Below are positions 8,221 to 16,895 of a stretch of DNA of 64,000 nucleotides, one piece after another (the first letter of the stretch is position 1; the number at the start of each line of letters is the position of its first letter). The position numbers and the translations under genes are program-made. The stretch covers positions 124,001-188,000 of the forward strand of contig JAPNVD010000003.1 in the NCBI GenBank assembly GCA_026627305.1, in the 5' to 3' direction. The DNA is from Sulfolobaceae archaeon. GTDB taxonomy: Archaea; Thermoproteota; Thermoprotei_A; Sulfolobales; Sulfolobaceae. Under the pieces are notes generated by a model that saw only the letters and a program-made list of their open reading frames with translations, had not been told where the DNA came from and did no database searches.

Positions 8221-9413
8221 ATATTGTTAACATTAGTATATGTAGGTCCAGTTTTTATTATAGCATTATATTTCTCAAGGATTTCATAACTTGAATGATT
8301 TTTTAATCCTTCGCTTATCTCCTTATCCGATATGCCTAGACTAGAATCTACGATACAACCAGCATATTCGCTATTTCCGTCTATACCATCTGTAGCAATT
8401 GCGTATAGCTTAACTGAGGTTGTCTTATTTATCCATCTTAAAAAAGAGAGGCATACTTCTCCGTTTCTTCCGCCTTTACCAGCTTTCTCGTTTTTACCTA
8501 TTGTGACTTCTGGTTCTCCTCCTACTAATATTGCGCCGTTTTTAATTGGAGTGCCATACTTCACTGAAGTATTAGCTACGCTAGCGAAAAACATCCCTAC
8601 ATCTCTAGCTTCTCCTCTGATCTGATCTGTTAATATAATGGAGGGCTGAAGATCACTCGAAATCGATTTTAACACATAAAAGTTGTTAAGAATTATGAAA
8701 TTGTAAGCATTCTCTACTCTCTTTTGTGTTTCATGTAAATATTTTCTATACTTCTCTTCAATCCCCAACTTTTTCAATATGTCTACAGCTTGGTCTAATG
8801 TATAAGGATCAGGTGCTGTAGGACCACTTCCGATACTGCTGATATCATCCCCAGGAACATCACTCACTATGAAGCTTACTATTTTTGACCTTGCATATTT
8901 AGTTAAATTTCCCCCTTTAATGTTAGAAACGTGCTTTCTAACAACGTTTATTTCATTTATTGATATTCCTGAATTTACGAGGACCTTGTTCAGTTCCCTC
9001 AACTCCTCTAGGCTCATCTCCGTGCTTTCGAACAGAGCTGAGGCGCCACCTGAGAGCAGAAATATAACTAAATCGTAATCCTCTTTCTGTAAAGCCTCTA
9101 TTGCGATATTACCAGCAATTAGGCTATTTTCGTCAGGATATGGATGTGATGCATATATTATTTCTGCATTTTCTAACCTTACTTGTTGAGATTTAGGTAC
9201 TATAACTATTGACCTTATGGGTTTCAATCTCTCGATAAAAAATTTAGCCATTTTGTAAGAAGCTTTTCCAACAGCTATTAAGAGTGGTTTCTTAAAACTA
9301 AACACGAAACCGTTATAATGTATTTCGTTCGGCGTAATCTTAAGTTCTCTAGATAGAACCGCATATGGATCAGAATACTCTAATATTTTTTGTACTATCC
9401 AATTATCATTCAC
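8193..9413 (-). CDS. Glycerate 2-kinase (MOFRL family)
   Basis: Phosphorylates D-glycerate to 2-phosphoglycerate, the salvage step of the non-phosphorylative branch of the Entner-Doudoroff pathway used by Sulfolobus. The 406-residue protein has the two-domain MOFRL architecture: an N-terminal Rossmann-like domain with a LSGGASALFE glycine loop and a C-terminal domain with GGEPEV and GKGGRNGE. Start GTG 9413; an ATG immediately upstream is out of frame. Enzymes of this family are characterised in S. solfataricus and S. tokodaii. Converges on nuoB with a 28-nt overlap. Confidence 0.92.
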   Translation of the reverse strand: MNDNWIVQKILEYSDPYAVLSRELKITPNEIHYNGFVFSFKKPLLIAVGKASYKMAKFFIERLKPIRSIVIVPKSQQVRLENAEIIYASHPYPDENSLIAGNIAIEALQKEDYDLVIFLLSGGASALFESTEMSLEELRELNKVLVNSGISINEINVVRKHVSNIKGGNLTKYARSKIVSFIVSDVPGDDISSIGSGPTAPDPYTLDQAVDILKKLGIEEKYRKYLHETQKRVENAYNFIILNNFYVLKSISSDLQPSIILTDQIRGEARDVGMFFASVANTSVKYGTPIKNGAILVGGEPEVTIGKNEKAGKGGRNGEVCLSFLRWINKTTSVKLYAIATDGIDGNSEYAGCIVDSSLGISDKEISEGLKNHSSYEILEKYNAIIKTGPTYTNVNNIYIILLNAP

Positions 9414-9417
9414 ATGA

Positions 9418-9786
9418 TTATAACTTGTTGTTTCGTTTATATTCTTTATATAGCTCAGAGGCTAACTTCCTCCCTTCTTTTGTTAGATCGTAATACACTC
9501 CAGCAGGCTTTCTATCATACATCTTTGCCTTGACCTTTAGCCATGGTTTGACAGATGATGTTGCTCTCCTCTTCAGTTGACCGTTAAACGTTGTTAAAAG
9601 TTTCATTTTCTCTAGTTCTTTACATGCCTTTTCTATTTCATACTCATCGTATTTGGGAGCCCATCCGCTTTCACCTAAAAGCCTTCTTGCCATGTACCAA
9701 GGATTATCTGGGCCATATTTGTAGATATGTATTAGAATTAATTTCATCAATTCACTTAGCTGTTCAGCGATTTGACAAACACCCAT
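9418..9786 (-). CDS. Winged-helix protein, probable DNA-binding partner of the DtxR regulator
   Basis: 122 residues with the outline of a PadR-like winged helix: an N-terminal LILIHIYKYG helix, a central region ending in LEKMKLL, then a basic beta-wing (RKPAGVYYDLT) and a C-terminal helix. I do not recognise a named family with certainty. Its start lies 31 nt inside the end of the upstream DtxR-family gene, so the two are co-transcribed and probably coupled. It may sense metal or modulate the same targets; this is inference from position. Confidence 0.7.
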   Translation of the reverse strand: MGVCQIAEQLSELMKLILIHIYKYGPDNPWYMARRLLGESGWAPKYDEYEIEKACKELEKMKLLTTFNGQLKRRATSSVKPWLKVKAKMYDRKPAGVYYDLTKEGRKLASELYKEYKRNNKL

Positions 9787-10400
9787 TTAGCTATGTTATT
9801 TTCAATCTTATTTAAACTATTATTTGAAGCTATAATTACCCACTCGTTAGACTTGTCTACAATCTTGAGCCTTTCATTTAACTTTAGCCCCAATTTATCT
9901 ATTATGAGTAAAAACCACTCATCCTCTATTCCTATCATGCTTACCTCATATTCCTTGTTTATTTCGGCCTGGTCTAATGGAATTCCCTCAATTTTACCGT
10001 TATTTCCAGGTATGGGATGACCATGAGGGCAGTACTTAGGCCTATTTAAAATAGTATTAATTCTTTCCAAGACATCTTCAGGCCATACGTGTTCCAGTTT
10101 GTGTGCTAATATATGGGCTCTTATCCAATCAACTTGTAAAATATCAGTTAAGAACCTTTCTGATAAGCGGTTAGCCTTTATTAGTCTTTCTGCTATTTTT
10201 AACCCCTCATTTGTAAATGTTATTCCTTTGCTGTTCCTAATTATTAATCCCATCTTCTCTAATTTATCTAGAGCTCTAGAAATCGACCCGGGAGAAAGAT
10301 TCGTAAAATTTATTAAATCTATAACTCTTACGCTATTCTTTATTTCCATGATCTCATAAATTTCTTTTATGTAATTTTCTAAGGATTCTGTAAGCTCCAT
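9756..10400 (-). CDS. DtxR/MntR-family metal-dependent regulator
   Basis: 214 residues in the DtxR order: an N-terminal winged helix (about 1-70, recognition helix LSPGSISRALDKLEKMG), a dimerisation and metal-binding helical domain with RAHILAHKLEHVWPEDV and the CPHGHPIPG motif (about 135-143), and a C-terminal FeoA/SH3-like domain (about 150-214). Such proteins repress metal-uptake or redox genes when loaded with Fe or Mn. ATG 10400. Followed with a 31-nt overlap by a winged-helix gene; the small unknown gene upstream runs in the same direction. Confidence 0.9.
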   Translation of the reverse strand: MELTESLENYIKEIYEIMEIKNSVRVIDLINFTNLSPGSISRALDKLEKMGLIIRNSKGITFTNEGLKIAERLIKANRLSERFLTDILQVDWIRAHILAHKLEHVWPEDVLERINTILNRPKYCPHGHPIPGNNGKIEGIPLDQAEINKEYEVSMIGIEDEWFLLIIDKLGLKLNERLKIVDKSNEWVIIASNNSLNKIENNIAKWVFVKSLNS

Positions 10401-10413
10401 TATTAGATTAAAA

Positions 10414-10671
10414 TTAGCTTACCACAATTTTAGTTTTAACTGACTGGATTAGGTATGTCCCCTCATCTTCTTCCGCATAAATTTCAATATGAACTTCTGC
10501 TTTCCCCACATAGCCGTTAGATTTTAGCATCATTTTCGCCTTTTCAATAGCTTCATCCACTGCATTTGAGATATGCTCATGTGATCTAGTCACTATTTGA
10601 TCGCCTATAGAGGGATATACTGTAGCTTTAGCGTAATATTTCTTGAAATCTTTGAAGTAAAGTTCCGGCAT
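10414..10671 (-). CDS. Unknown small protein
   Basis: 85 residues from ATG 10671, predicted alpha/beta, with a pattern of alternating hydrophobic and charged strands (for example ATVYPSIGDQIV and KAEVHIEIY) and one amphipathic helix. No cysteines, signal peptide or membrane segment. Located 13 bp upstream of the DtxR-family gene on the same strand, so possibly co-transcribed with it. No recognised family. Confidence 0.65.
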   Translation of the reverse strand: MPELYFKDFKKYYAKATVYPSIGDQIVTRSHEHISNAVDEAIEKAKMMLKSNGYVGKAEVHIEIYAEEDEGTYLIQSVKTKIVVS

Positions 10672-10999
10672 ATAAATAGCTTTATGATTGAGATAATTAA
10701 AAATCTAAGGTTTGAAATTAGTAACAGTTAGTTTAAAAAAGTACTTGAATCGAACTGTGAGACGAAGTAAGTATAACGAAGTAAGGGATTTCATTATACT
10801 GAATTAAATTGAATTCCCAGGTATTAACTAATGCGTTGAAGTTAAATTCCTTTACTCCATGTTTAGGTAAAATTGCACTGTACGTATTACAACTATCCTA
10901 AGTTCTACATTAAAGCTATTAATTTGGTTCCTATATGGTGTAAAAGAAACATTTAAATTAAAGTATTAAGACATCTCTTTAAGTGAAAGCTGAGCAGAT
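10672..10999. other. Gene-poor interval (328 bp) with a short tandem repeat
   Basis: I see no credible gene here. The interval is AT-rich and holds two copies of ACGAAGTAAG (10762-10771 and 10776-10785, 14-bp period) and, at its right end, AT-rich promoter-like sequence around 10950-10970 for the following membrane-protein gene. No tRNA fold, C/D boxes or insertion-sequence ends were found. Confidence 0.4.
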
Positions 11000-11389
11000 A
11001 TGATTAATAGCAAAAGGCTAAGATTATGGAGCATACTGTTAGGTATATTGATGTTTGCTAGTTCACTTTATTTAGTAATTAATGTTCACGTATCCTTATC
11101 CCTTATATTATACACGTTTAATCCTTATCCGTTTTATTTTATTGGTTTATTCCTAGGTATAGAAAGGATAGTCTATGGAATAACGGGAAATAAAAAATTA
11201 TATTCAATCCTAATGGGTGAAGGTGAGTTCTATAGTTTAAGCCATTATGGTTTATTCATAACATTCCTTATCTTTGGTATATACATCGCGATTTATGCTA
11301 TAGCGATAAACATGCTGATGATAAGATTAATGGATGTGATAAATGGATTAACATACATAATTTTCTCATTCCTTATACTAATGTTTTAA
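11000..11389 (+). CDS. Unknown four-helix membrane protein
   Basis: 129 residues from ATG 11000. About four hydrophobic segments (roughly 8-28, 35-52, 75-98, 102-128) separated by short loops, one carrying a basic GNKKLYS stretch. No conserved charged residues in the membrane and no recognised family. An AT-rich TATA-like element (TTTAAATTAAAG) lies about 40-50 bp upstream. Stands alone between an intergenic stretch and the mobA leader. Confidence 0.65.
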   Translation: MINSKRLRLWSILLGILMFASSLYLVINVHVSLSLILYTFNPYPFYFIGLFLGIERIVYGITGNKKLYSILMGEGEFYSLSHYGLFITFLIFGIYIAIYAIAINMLMIRLMDVINGLTYIIFSFLILMF

Positions 11390-11420
11390 ATACCCTTAAA
11401 CAATAATTATAACTACCACA

Positions 11421-11483
11421 AGAGGGGTTTGAGCGATGACATATCCAAGGTGAGCCGTGAGAACCCCTCCCCTTGGTGTCGCT
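11421..11483 (+). ncRNA. Candidate structured leader of mobA (crossing stems)
   Basis: The 63 bases before the mobA ATG are richer in G+C than their surroundings and contain two helices that cross. Stem A pairs 11422-11430 with 11461-11469 (nine pairs, one G-U). Stem B pairs 11445-11450 with 11471-11476 (CCAAGG/CCTTGG), extended by AGCGA 11432-11436 with TCGCT 11479-11483. The order A-B-A'-B' is that of an H-type pseudoknot or two exclusive folds. A TATA-like CCTTAAAC near 11395 would start transcription near 11421. Seen in one sequence only. Confidence 0.4.
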
Positions 11484-12062
11484 ATGGATTATGATGTGTT
11501 AATACTCGCTGGTGGGGAAGCTAAAAGATTTGGTTATGTGGACAAGTGTATGTTTAATTATCTAGGTAAACCAATACTTTTCAGGCTTCTAGAGGAGTTT
11601 GACGATGCTTATGTGGTTTCTAGACACAAACGAAATTTAAGTAAAGGTGTTGAAATTATAGAGACCGGGAAAAGAGAAGGTCCTTTAGGTGGTGTAAAGG
11701 TATCACTACCATATTTAACGAAGGCAAAAGTATTCATTACAGGTTGTGATTACCCGTTTGTATGTAGGAGACTTACTGACTACATGTGTAAAGATAATTA
11801 CGATATTACAATGGTTTTAACGGATGATGTCCAACCGTTATTGGGTTGTTACATGGTAGATTTCCTGAAAAACTACGTAAATAGAGTTAGAGCTTTAAGA
11901 GAGCTTTTACATTTCGCTAAATCTATTAAATTTGTAGGTCTTTATGAGCTCAGGTTTTTGGATCCTGAGCTCAAATTCCTCGTTAACGTAAATACATTAC
12001 AGGACTTTGCATGGAATAGTAATATTAAAGTTTATACTATTGGTAAAATTATTTTGAAATAA
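11484..12062 (+). CDS. mobA: Molybdenum cofactor guanylyltransferase-like protein
   Basis: 192 residues. It begins with the nucleotidyltransferase signature LILAGGEAKRFG with a following Lys, and has GPLGGV and the CDYPF metal-binding motif, as in MobA, which attaches GMP to molybdopterin. ATG 11484 is preferred over GTG 11457 because the family begins directly before the LAGG strand and the upstream codons fall in the structured leader. The product could serve the molybdenum hydroxylase encoded elsewhere in this window, though a MocA-type protein is nearer to that enzyme's genes. Confidence 0.82.
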   Translation: MDYDVLILAGGEAKRFGYVDKCMFNYLGKPILFRLLEEFDDAYVVSRHKRNLSKGVEIIETGKREGPLGGVKVSLPYLTKAKVFITGCDYPFVCRRLTDYMCKDNYDITMVLTDDVQPLLGCYMVDFLKNYVNRVRALRELLHFAKSIKFVGLYELRFLDPELKFLVNVNTLQDFAWNSNIKVYTIGKIILK

Positions 12063-12322
12063 ATTATAATAAATCGTTCTATATATTAAGAACTGATTAT
12101 AGTGATGAAAACAATTCTTACGTATTACCAATTATTTATAAAGAGATTAGTGAACAATATTCAATTTAAATGGAGAGAAGAATGTATCATTATTTTAAAT
12201 ATACGGAATACAGTTGAAAAAGAATACGTTAAACCGTTAGCTAATTGATCTAAATTTTCTGTGAATTTTATCTTCATAATCCTTTTTAATTCATTTCATG
12301 TAGATAATAAAACAGAATAGCC
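12063..12322. other. AT-rich interval with one weak 47-codon frame
   Basis: Between mobA and the micro-ORF I see one open frame, 12105-12248 on the plus strand (47 codons, Lys/Ile/Asn-rich), without ribosome-binding site or recognisable motif; it may be chance or a decayed gene. A GTGATGA at 12102 lacks the remaining boxes of a C/D sRNA. CTTTTTAAT at 12282-12290 is a plausible TATA box for the following micro-ORF. Confidence 0.25.
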
Positions 12323-12379
12323 ATGGCGAAGAAGAAGAAGCAGAGCCAGCAGGGAGGAGAACAGCAGCAAAAGAAATAA
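12323..12379 (+). CDS. Possible 18-residue Lys/Gln-rich microprotein
   Basis: ATG 12323 to TAA 12379 encodes 18 residues: MAKKKKQ, then a Ser/Gly/Gln-rich middle and a QQQKK end. The 57 bases are about half G+C, clearly unlike the AT-rich flanks, and use GAA/AAG/CAG/GAG-type codons common in the ribosomal genes of this window. A TATA-like CTTTTTAAT lies 33 bp upstream. The basic sequence suggests nucleic-acid binding. It could also be the 5' part of a lost gene or a non-coding purine-rich tract. Confidence 0.35.
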   Translation: MAKKKKQSQQGGEQQQKK

Positions 12380-12461
12380 TGAATAGGGATTAATGTATTT
12401 TTAGTAGAAAGAAGTTAAAACTTTTTTGTATGTTTTGCCTTCTGAAATTTAGTTTTCCTTT

Positions 12462-13130
12462 ATGCAAGTTAGCGTAATGTTTTCGGGTGGGAAAGATAGC
12501 ACTTTTTCACTTCATTGGGCTGTATTTAAAGGCTTTAAGATACACAGCCTAATAACGCTTTTACCGCAGAGAGAAGATTCGTGGATGTTCCAAGTTCCTA
12601 ATGTGGAATTCACTAAATATCAAGCATCAGTGATGGGCTTTAATCACTTTACATTTTATACTAGCGGTGAGAAGGGAAAAGAACTTGAAGATCTAAAAAG
12701 GGCTTTTGAACATGTGAAGCAGATGGGTGTAGATGGTATTGTAACAGGGGCTTTGCTATCTGATTATCAGAGGCTTAATATAAATCTAATAGCAGAAGAG
12801 GTAGGACTTAAAACATATTCACCCCTTTGGAGAAAGGATCAGGCTAGCTACTTAAGGGAGTTGATAGAGTTGGGCTTTAAATTTATTATAACAAGCGCTT
12901 CAGCTTACGGTTTTCCTTTCCACTTGTTAGGTAAGGTAATAGATAAGGATGATGTAGAGGAAATTATTGAGAGGGCCAAAAAGTATGGCTTTAACCCCGC
13001 GTTTGAGGGCGGCGAAGCAGAGACTTTTGTAGTTTATGCTCCTTTATTTAAACGAGAGCTAAAAGTAGAAGGAGAGTTAGTGAAGAAGAGTGAATTCGAA
13101 TGGCAGTACAGAATAAAACGTATACTTTAG
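12462..13130 (+). CDS. Diphthine-ammonia ligase (Dph6 family)
   Basis: 222-residue PP-loop ATP pyrophosphatase. The SGGKDS loop (about 9-14), [12 protein letters not shown] in the middle and EGGEAETFV near residue 186 are hallmarks of Dph6, which amidates diphthine on elongation factor 2 in the last step of diphthamide synthesis. ATG 12462. The next gene starts 31 nt before its end, implying coupling. No domain is missing relative to archaeal homologues of 220-230 residues. Confidence 0.88.
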   Translation: MQVSVMFSGGKDSTFSLHWAVFKGFKIHSLITLLPQREDSWMFQVPNVEFTKYQASVMGFNHFTFYTSGEKGKELEDLKRAFEHVKQMGVDGIVTGALLSDYQRLNINLIAEEVGLKTYSPLWRKDQASYLRELIELGFKFIITSASAYGFPFHLLGKVIDKDDVEEIIERAKKYGFNPAFEGGEAETFVVYAPLFKRELKVEGELVKKSEFEWQYRIKRIL

Positions 13131-14341
13131 TTAAATGCAGAGCAGTAGCGGATATAGAAAAAATAAGCGAAAACATTAACATCACCATTGATGATAATGG
13201 AAGGATAAAAAGTATTGGAAGTGAGATTGAAGGCGATGAGATTGATTGCAGAAACTATGTTGTAATTCCTGGTCTAATTAACGCCCATACTCATTCCGCT
13301 ATGATAGCATTAAGGGGCTATTATGACGATGCAGAGCTTCAAGAGTGGTTAAGAAAGATGTGGGAGTTTGAGAGAAGTATGAGCAAGGATCTTATGAGGA
13401 TCTCTTCAGAAATCGCCATAATTGAGATGTTATCATCAGGAACTACTGGATTTGTGGATATGTACTTTAATCCTGAACAACTTAAGGAACTTTCAAATAT
13501 TTACAAAATTAGAGTTCAAGCAGGCTATACTTTCTTAGACAACTTATATGACCCTTATTTAATAGATAAGTTACAAAGGGAGTTAAAGCCTGAAGGTTAT
13601 TTTCAACCTATCATTAATGTCCATAGCATTTATGCAACGTCAAAAGAAACCCTAGAACTAGCTAACCAGTTGTCTAAAGAATTAGGAGAGAGAATACACA
13701 TCCACGTTTCAGAAACTAGAAGGGAAATTTACGAAGTTAAAAAGAAGACTGGAATGTTTCCTGTTGAATACCTCAATAGCCTTAACATGCTTGACAGAAT
13801 GCAATTAGTACATTTAGGTTGGGTTGCAAGTTGGGAGATCGACTTAATAAGGGAGAAGAACGCAATAGTTACAAACTGCCCTACATCTGCTATGAAGCTG
13901 GCTACAGCCGGTTTCTTTCCTTTCAAAGAGATGTTAAACTCAGGAATAACAGTCACATTGGGCACCGATGGACCTGCAAGTAATAATTCATTAGACATGT
14001 TCAGGGAGATGAAAAATGCAATACTTCTCTATAGGCATTCATATTGGTCTACTAGCGTAAAGGCAATAGATGCGTTCAGAAGCGCTACATATGAGGGATA
14101 TAAACTGTTAAAAGTTAAGGGGGGTAAAATAAGGGAAGGATATGTCGCAGATCTAGTGCTTTTAGACGCAAAAAGGCTTTATCCATTATTTAAGGATAGG
14201 CTAATATCACATATAGTTTATACTGCGACTGGCGATATGGTAAAAGCTGTTATAGTTAACGGCAATATGAGGACGAAGGATGAGATACTAGAAAGGCTTC
14301 CTAAGCTTATAGAAAGACTTCATCGCCTCCTTAATGCGTAA
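13100..14341 (+). CDS. Amidohydrolase, MTA/SAH or related nucleoside deaminase type
   Basis: 413-residue metal-dependent amidohydrolase of the TrzA/MtaD/GuaD group. Motifs: [12 protein letters not shown] (metal HxH, about 56-66), [11 protein letters not shown] (about 195), VHLGWV and GTDGPASNN (catalytic Asp, about 290). Members of this group deaminate methylthioadenosine, adenosylhomocysteine or other purines; the substrate cannot be fixed from sequence. Starts at ATG 13100 inside dph6 and converges on the GT2 gene with a 22-nt overlap. Confidence 0.85.
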   Translation: MAVQNKTYTLVKCRAVADIEKISENINITIDDNGRIKSIGSEIEGDEIDCRNYVVIPGLINAHTHSAMIALRGYYDDAELQEWLRKMWEFERSMSKDLMRISSEIAIIEMLSSGTTGFVDMYFNPEQLKELSNIYKIRVQAGYTFLDNLYDPYLIDKLQRELKPEGYFQPIINVHSIYATSKETLELANQLSKELGERIHIHVSETRREIYEVKKKTGMFPVEYLNSLNMLDRMQLVHLGWVASWEIDLIREKNAIVTNCPTSAMKLATAGFFPFKEMLNSGITVTLGTDGPASNNSLDMFREMKNAILLYRHSYWSTSVKAIDAFRSATYEGYKLLKVKGGKIREGYVADLVLLDAKRLYPLFKDRLISHIVYTATGDMVKAVIVNGNMRTKDEILERLPKLIERLHRLLNA

Positions 14342-15207
14342 AATAATCCATATGGAGAAGATATTGCTAATGCCAATCCTGGTATCAAGTTTAATATATA
14401 TCTCTTTGGTCTCTTATAGTACCATAATCCAAAGCCTATAATAGGAATGTACAAGAATAGAAAGGGTTTGAAGACTAAACCACCAATAACGCCTGTTACA
14501 TAATAGCTCCAGAAATATGCATAACTTGTGAGAAAGGTAGGGTCAGCTAAACCATCTAGGAGTAACATCATATCGTACTTAGACCTCCAGAAGTTCCTTT
14601 TAGCCTCCTCCAGTGAGGATCTTAAGTCTTGTCTAGCGTGTACCTTATTTAAATGAAGACATCTCCCTTCAGTCTTCATAACCCTGTACCCTAATTTCCT
14701 TAGCTTCGCATAAAGCCAAACATCCTCATCCCTTTCATATTTTTCATCAAACAAACCTATCTTTTTTAAAATCTCGAAATCTACAGCTGAGCAACCTAGG
14801 TTTGGATTTTCCTCGGCACCAGATGGCTTCTGCAATTCCTCAAAGGAGTAAGCATAATGCATCCAAGTCATTACCACTCCTTGAGTTAAGGTATGTAACA
14901 TTTTTTGTAACCCGTTTTCAGGAATGACAACGTCGCTATCGATCATGAATAAATATCTTTCAGTCGCATATTGGAGCATTCTATTCCTCAGGATTGCCAT
15001 ATTGACTCTCTTCATTCTCTTATCCTTAATGTGGACTAGTTTATTCGAGGTATAACTATCTATTACTTTACCAATATCTTCTCTCTCCGAATTATCATAA
15101 ATTATAAACCTACTATAGAAGTCGCTTTGTCTTAATAGGGACTCTATGGAAGCTTTTAGCCAATCAATTCTATCTCTAGGACCTACTGGCATTAAAACTT
15201 CTGCCAT
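14320..15207 (-). CDS. Family 2 glycosyltransferase with C-terminal membrane segment
   Basis: 295 residues. GT-A fold features: an N-terminal [20 protein letters not shown], the nucleotide-sugar/metal DxD in MIDSDVVIP (about 92-100), and an acceptor-side ED motif (YERDEDVWL). Residues after about 225 contain hydrophobic helices, so it is likely anchored to the cytoplasmic membrane. It lies head to head with a GT4 gene with only 14 bp between the starts, suggesting joint control and perhaps a common glycan. ATG 15207. Confidence 0.85.
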   Translation of the reverse strand: MAEVLMPVGPRDRIDWLKASIESLLRQSDFYSRFIIYDNSEREDIGKVIDSYTSNKLVHIKDKRMKRVNMAILRNRMLQYATERYLFMIDSDVVIPENGLQKMLHTLTQGVVMTWMHYAYSFEELQKPSGAEENPNLGCSAVDFEILKKIGLFDEKYERDEDVWLYAKLRKLGYRVMKTEGRCLHLNKVHARQDLRSSLEEAKRNFWRSKYDMMLLLDGLADPTFLTSYAYFWSYYVTGVIGGLVFKPFLFLYIPIIGFGLWYYKRPKRYILNLIPGLALAISSPYGLFYALRRR

Positions 15208-15221
15208 TAGAATAATAGAAT

Positions 15222-16304
15222 GTGGAAAGAATAAAAAATGTCACCGTAATAGCACATGGCTTTGGCGTAAAGGGTTTTAGTGGGGAAAAGAGAGTTTACT
15301 TAGAGGCGATAAAGGCATTACAGGAGAACGGGATTGGATTTAAGATTGTTTCGTTCTTCAAACCTTCATGGACCAATGAATATGAGGTAAAATATTTACT
15401 TCCATTCCAGTTCACTAGGTTTGACAAATACCAGAGATTACTAATATGGTTTATAGCTAGGAGGCAAAGGGATACGGATTTGTTCTTAAATTTGTCTGGA
15501 GTCCCAATCCCCTTATCTAACATTTCGAAACATGTAATTTACGCAGGTGCTCCAGCGATAGCTAATGTCCCTACGAAGTACTCAAGTTCACTTTTCTGGA
15601 GGCTTTACATAAAACCTTGGTCTTTAATAATCAAGAGGTTAAGAGAGGAGGCTAAAAAGGCAATATTTATAGCTAATTCATATTATTCTAAAAAGGCTAT
15701 AGAAGAGGTATACCAAACTAATGTAGAAAAAGTGATATATCCTCCGGTAAACGTTGAGTTCTTCTCCAAAGCATTTAACGAAAACGATAGGGAGCCCATA
15801 ATATTAACAATAGGGCGGTTTGAAAGGGGAAAAATGTTAGAAAACACTATTAAAGTCTCATCAAGGGCTAAAGTTAAAGCTGTAATAGTGGGTACATTGT
15901 CAGATAAGAAGTATTTTGAGGAATTAAATAAACTAGCTAAGGAATTAAACGCAGATGTTACCTTCTTGCCTAACATAAGAGATGAAGAGTTATTAGATAT
16001 CATGCGTAAAGCTTCGGTGTATTTTCATCCAACTATTGGCGAACATTTCGGGATTCCCGTTGTTGAGGCTATGAGCGCTGGCTTAATTCCCATAGTTCCC
16101 AAAGAGAGTGGTTCTAGTGAGGTAGTGCCTGAATTTTCCTATAGCAATTTGGAAGAGGCATCAGATTTGGTCTTGAAGGTTATTAATTCGGGTGTTACTC
16201 TAAGGAGAGAAATTCAAAAAAGAGCACTAGCGTTTAGCAGTTCAAGGTTTAGGAGAGAATTAATAGATTCTATATTTAGGCTAATGACTCGTCAACAACC
16301 TTAA
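15222..16304 (+). CDS. Family 4 (GT-B) glycosyltransferase
   Basis: 360 residues from GTG 15222. The C-terminal half has the GT4 pattern: [14 protein letters not shown] (about 193-206) for the nucleotide-sugar domain and the ExxxxxxxE motif [13 protein letters not shown] (about 278-290). The N-terminal half has a Rossmann-like [15 protein letters not shown]. No membrane helix is evident. Divergent from the GT2 gene with overlapping control regions; its end overlaps the Lrs14-like gene by 29 nt on the other strand. Confidence 0.85.
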   Translation: MERIKNVTVIAHGFGVKGFSGEKRVYLEAIKALQENGIGFKIVSFFKPSWTNEYEVKYLLPFQFTRFDKYQRLLIWFIARRQRDTDLFLNLSGVPIPLSNISKHVIYAGAPAIANVPTKYSSSLFWRLYIKPWSLIIKRLREEAKKAIFIANSYYSKKAIEEVYQTNVEKVIYPPVNVEFFSKAFNENDREPIILTIGRFERGKMLENTIKVSSRAKVKAVIVGTLSDKKYFEELNKLAKELNADVTFLPNIRDEELLDIMRKASVYFHPTIGEHFGIPVVEAMSAGLIPIVPKESGSSEVVPEFSYSNLEEASDLVLKVINSGVTLRREIQKRALAFSSSRFRRELIDSIFRLMTRQQP

Positions 16305-16662
16305 TTAGAGATGATATACATTCCTTAATTTCATTTAGTATCTTGTTCTTCAACTCTTCCATGCTTATAGCTTTATATAAGTATCTAGGTCTTCCTGCCT
16401 TATTGCCAGACTCCTTAACTCTCATAACCATTCCCAGTTCAAGTAGTTTATTTAGGCTTCGGTTTATTGATGCTTTAGATAAGTTTAATTCTTGTTCTAG
16501 TTCTTCTGTCCCCTTAGGCTCGCTCTTCGTTAATGTCAATAATATGTTTACATCAGTCTCTGAGAAATCATAGCAGAAGGAGAGTATGTTCACTAAAGTT
16601 AACTCCTTACCGCTAGCTAACTTAATTCGATTCTCTTGAATTTCTACTTGTGATTTAGACAT
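16276..16662 (-). CDS. Lrs14-like winged-helix transcription regulator
   Basis: 128 residues with the layout of the Sulfolobales Lrs14 group: an N-terminal dimerisation strand/helix, SFCYDFSETDVNILLTL, a winged helix with recognition helix LSKASINRSLNKLLELG (about 66-82), a GRPRYLY wing and a C-terminal helix. Lrs14-type proteins regulate biofilm and motility or themselves. ATG 16662. The upstream spacer has several TTGTATAC palindromes that are good candidates for its operators, and AbrB lies on the far side. Confidence 0.8.
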   Translation of the reverse strand: MSKSQVEIQENRIKLASGKELTLVNILSFCYDFSETDVNILLTLTKSEPKGTEELEQELNLSKASINRSLNKLLELGMVMRVKESGNKAGRPRYLYKAISMEELKNKILNEIKECISSLIKVVDESLA

Positions 16663-16754
16663 TATTTCACAATTTTCGATTATGCTATATTAGAATATAA
16701 AAAGTTATCCGAAAGTTTATGATAAGTATTACTTAGCTGAATTATTAAATCTGA

Positions 16755-16852
16755 GAGTGTACAAAACGAATTTTTGTATACTTTGCGTATATTCTTGAAT
16801 AGCATAGCATATCTGTTTTTTTGTATACAATGAAAATTTAACTTGTATAGAG
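16755..16852. promoter_or_regulatory. Palindrome cluster between lrs14-like and abrB-like genes
   Basis: TACAAAA at 16760-16766 is followed by TTTTGTA at 16772-16778 (inverted repeat, 5-bp gap). TTGTATAC occurs at 16774-16781 and 16821-16828, the latter inside the perfect palindrome TTGTATACAA (16821-16830), with a third near copy TTGTATAG at 16843-16850. Such repeated dyads between two divergent DNA-binding-protein genes look like operators, probably for autoregulation. A TATA-like TTTTTAAATTTT follows at about 16860-16870 for the abrB-like gene. Confidence 0.5.
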
Positions 16853-16895
16853 AAAAGATTTTTAAATTTTCACAAATATGTAATATCGTGGAAGG

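Noticed and set aside
10741-10790. Short CRISPR-like tandem
   Set aside because: Only two 10-bp copies with a 14-bp period; no spacer-repeat structure or leader.
11432-11483. C/D box sRNA in the mobA leader
   Set aside because: GCGATGA resembles a C box, but no CTGA D box is present at the 3' side; the crossing stems explain the region better.
12102-12108. GTGATGA C-box-like motif after mobA
   Set aside because: A CTGA occurs just upstream rather than 45-55 bases downstream, and no D box follows, so the C/D sRNA layout is not met.
12105-12248. 47-codon frame after mobA
   Set aside because: No ribosome-binding site, promoter or recognisable motif, and its composition matches AT-rich spacer; kept only as a weak note.
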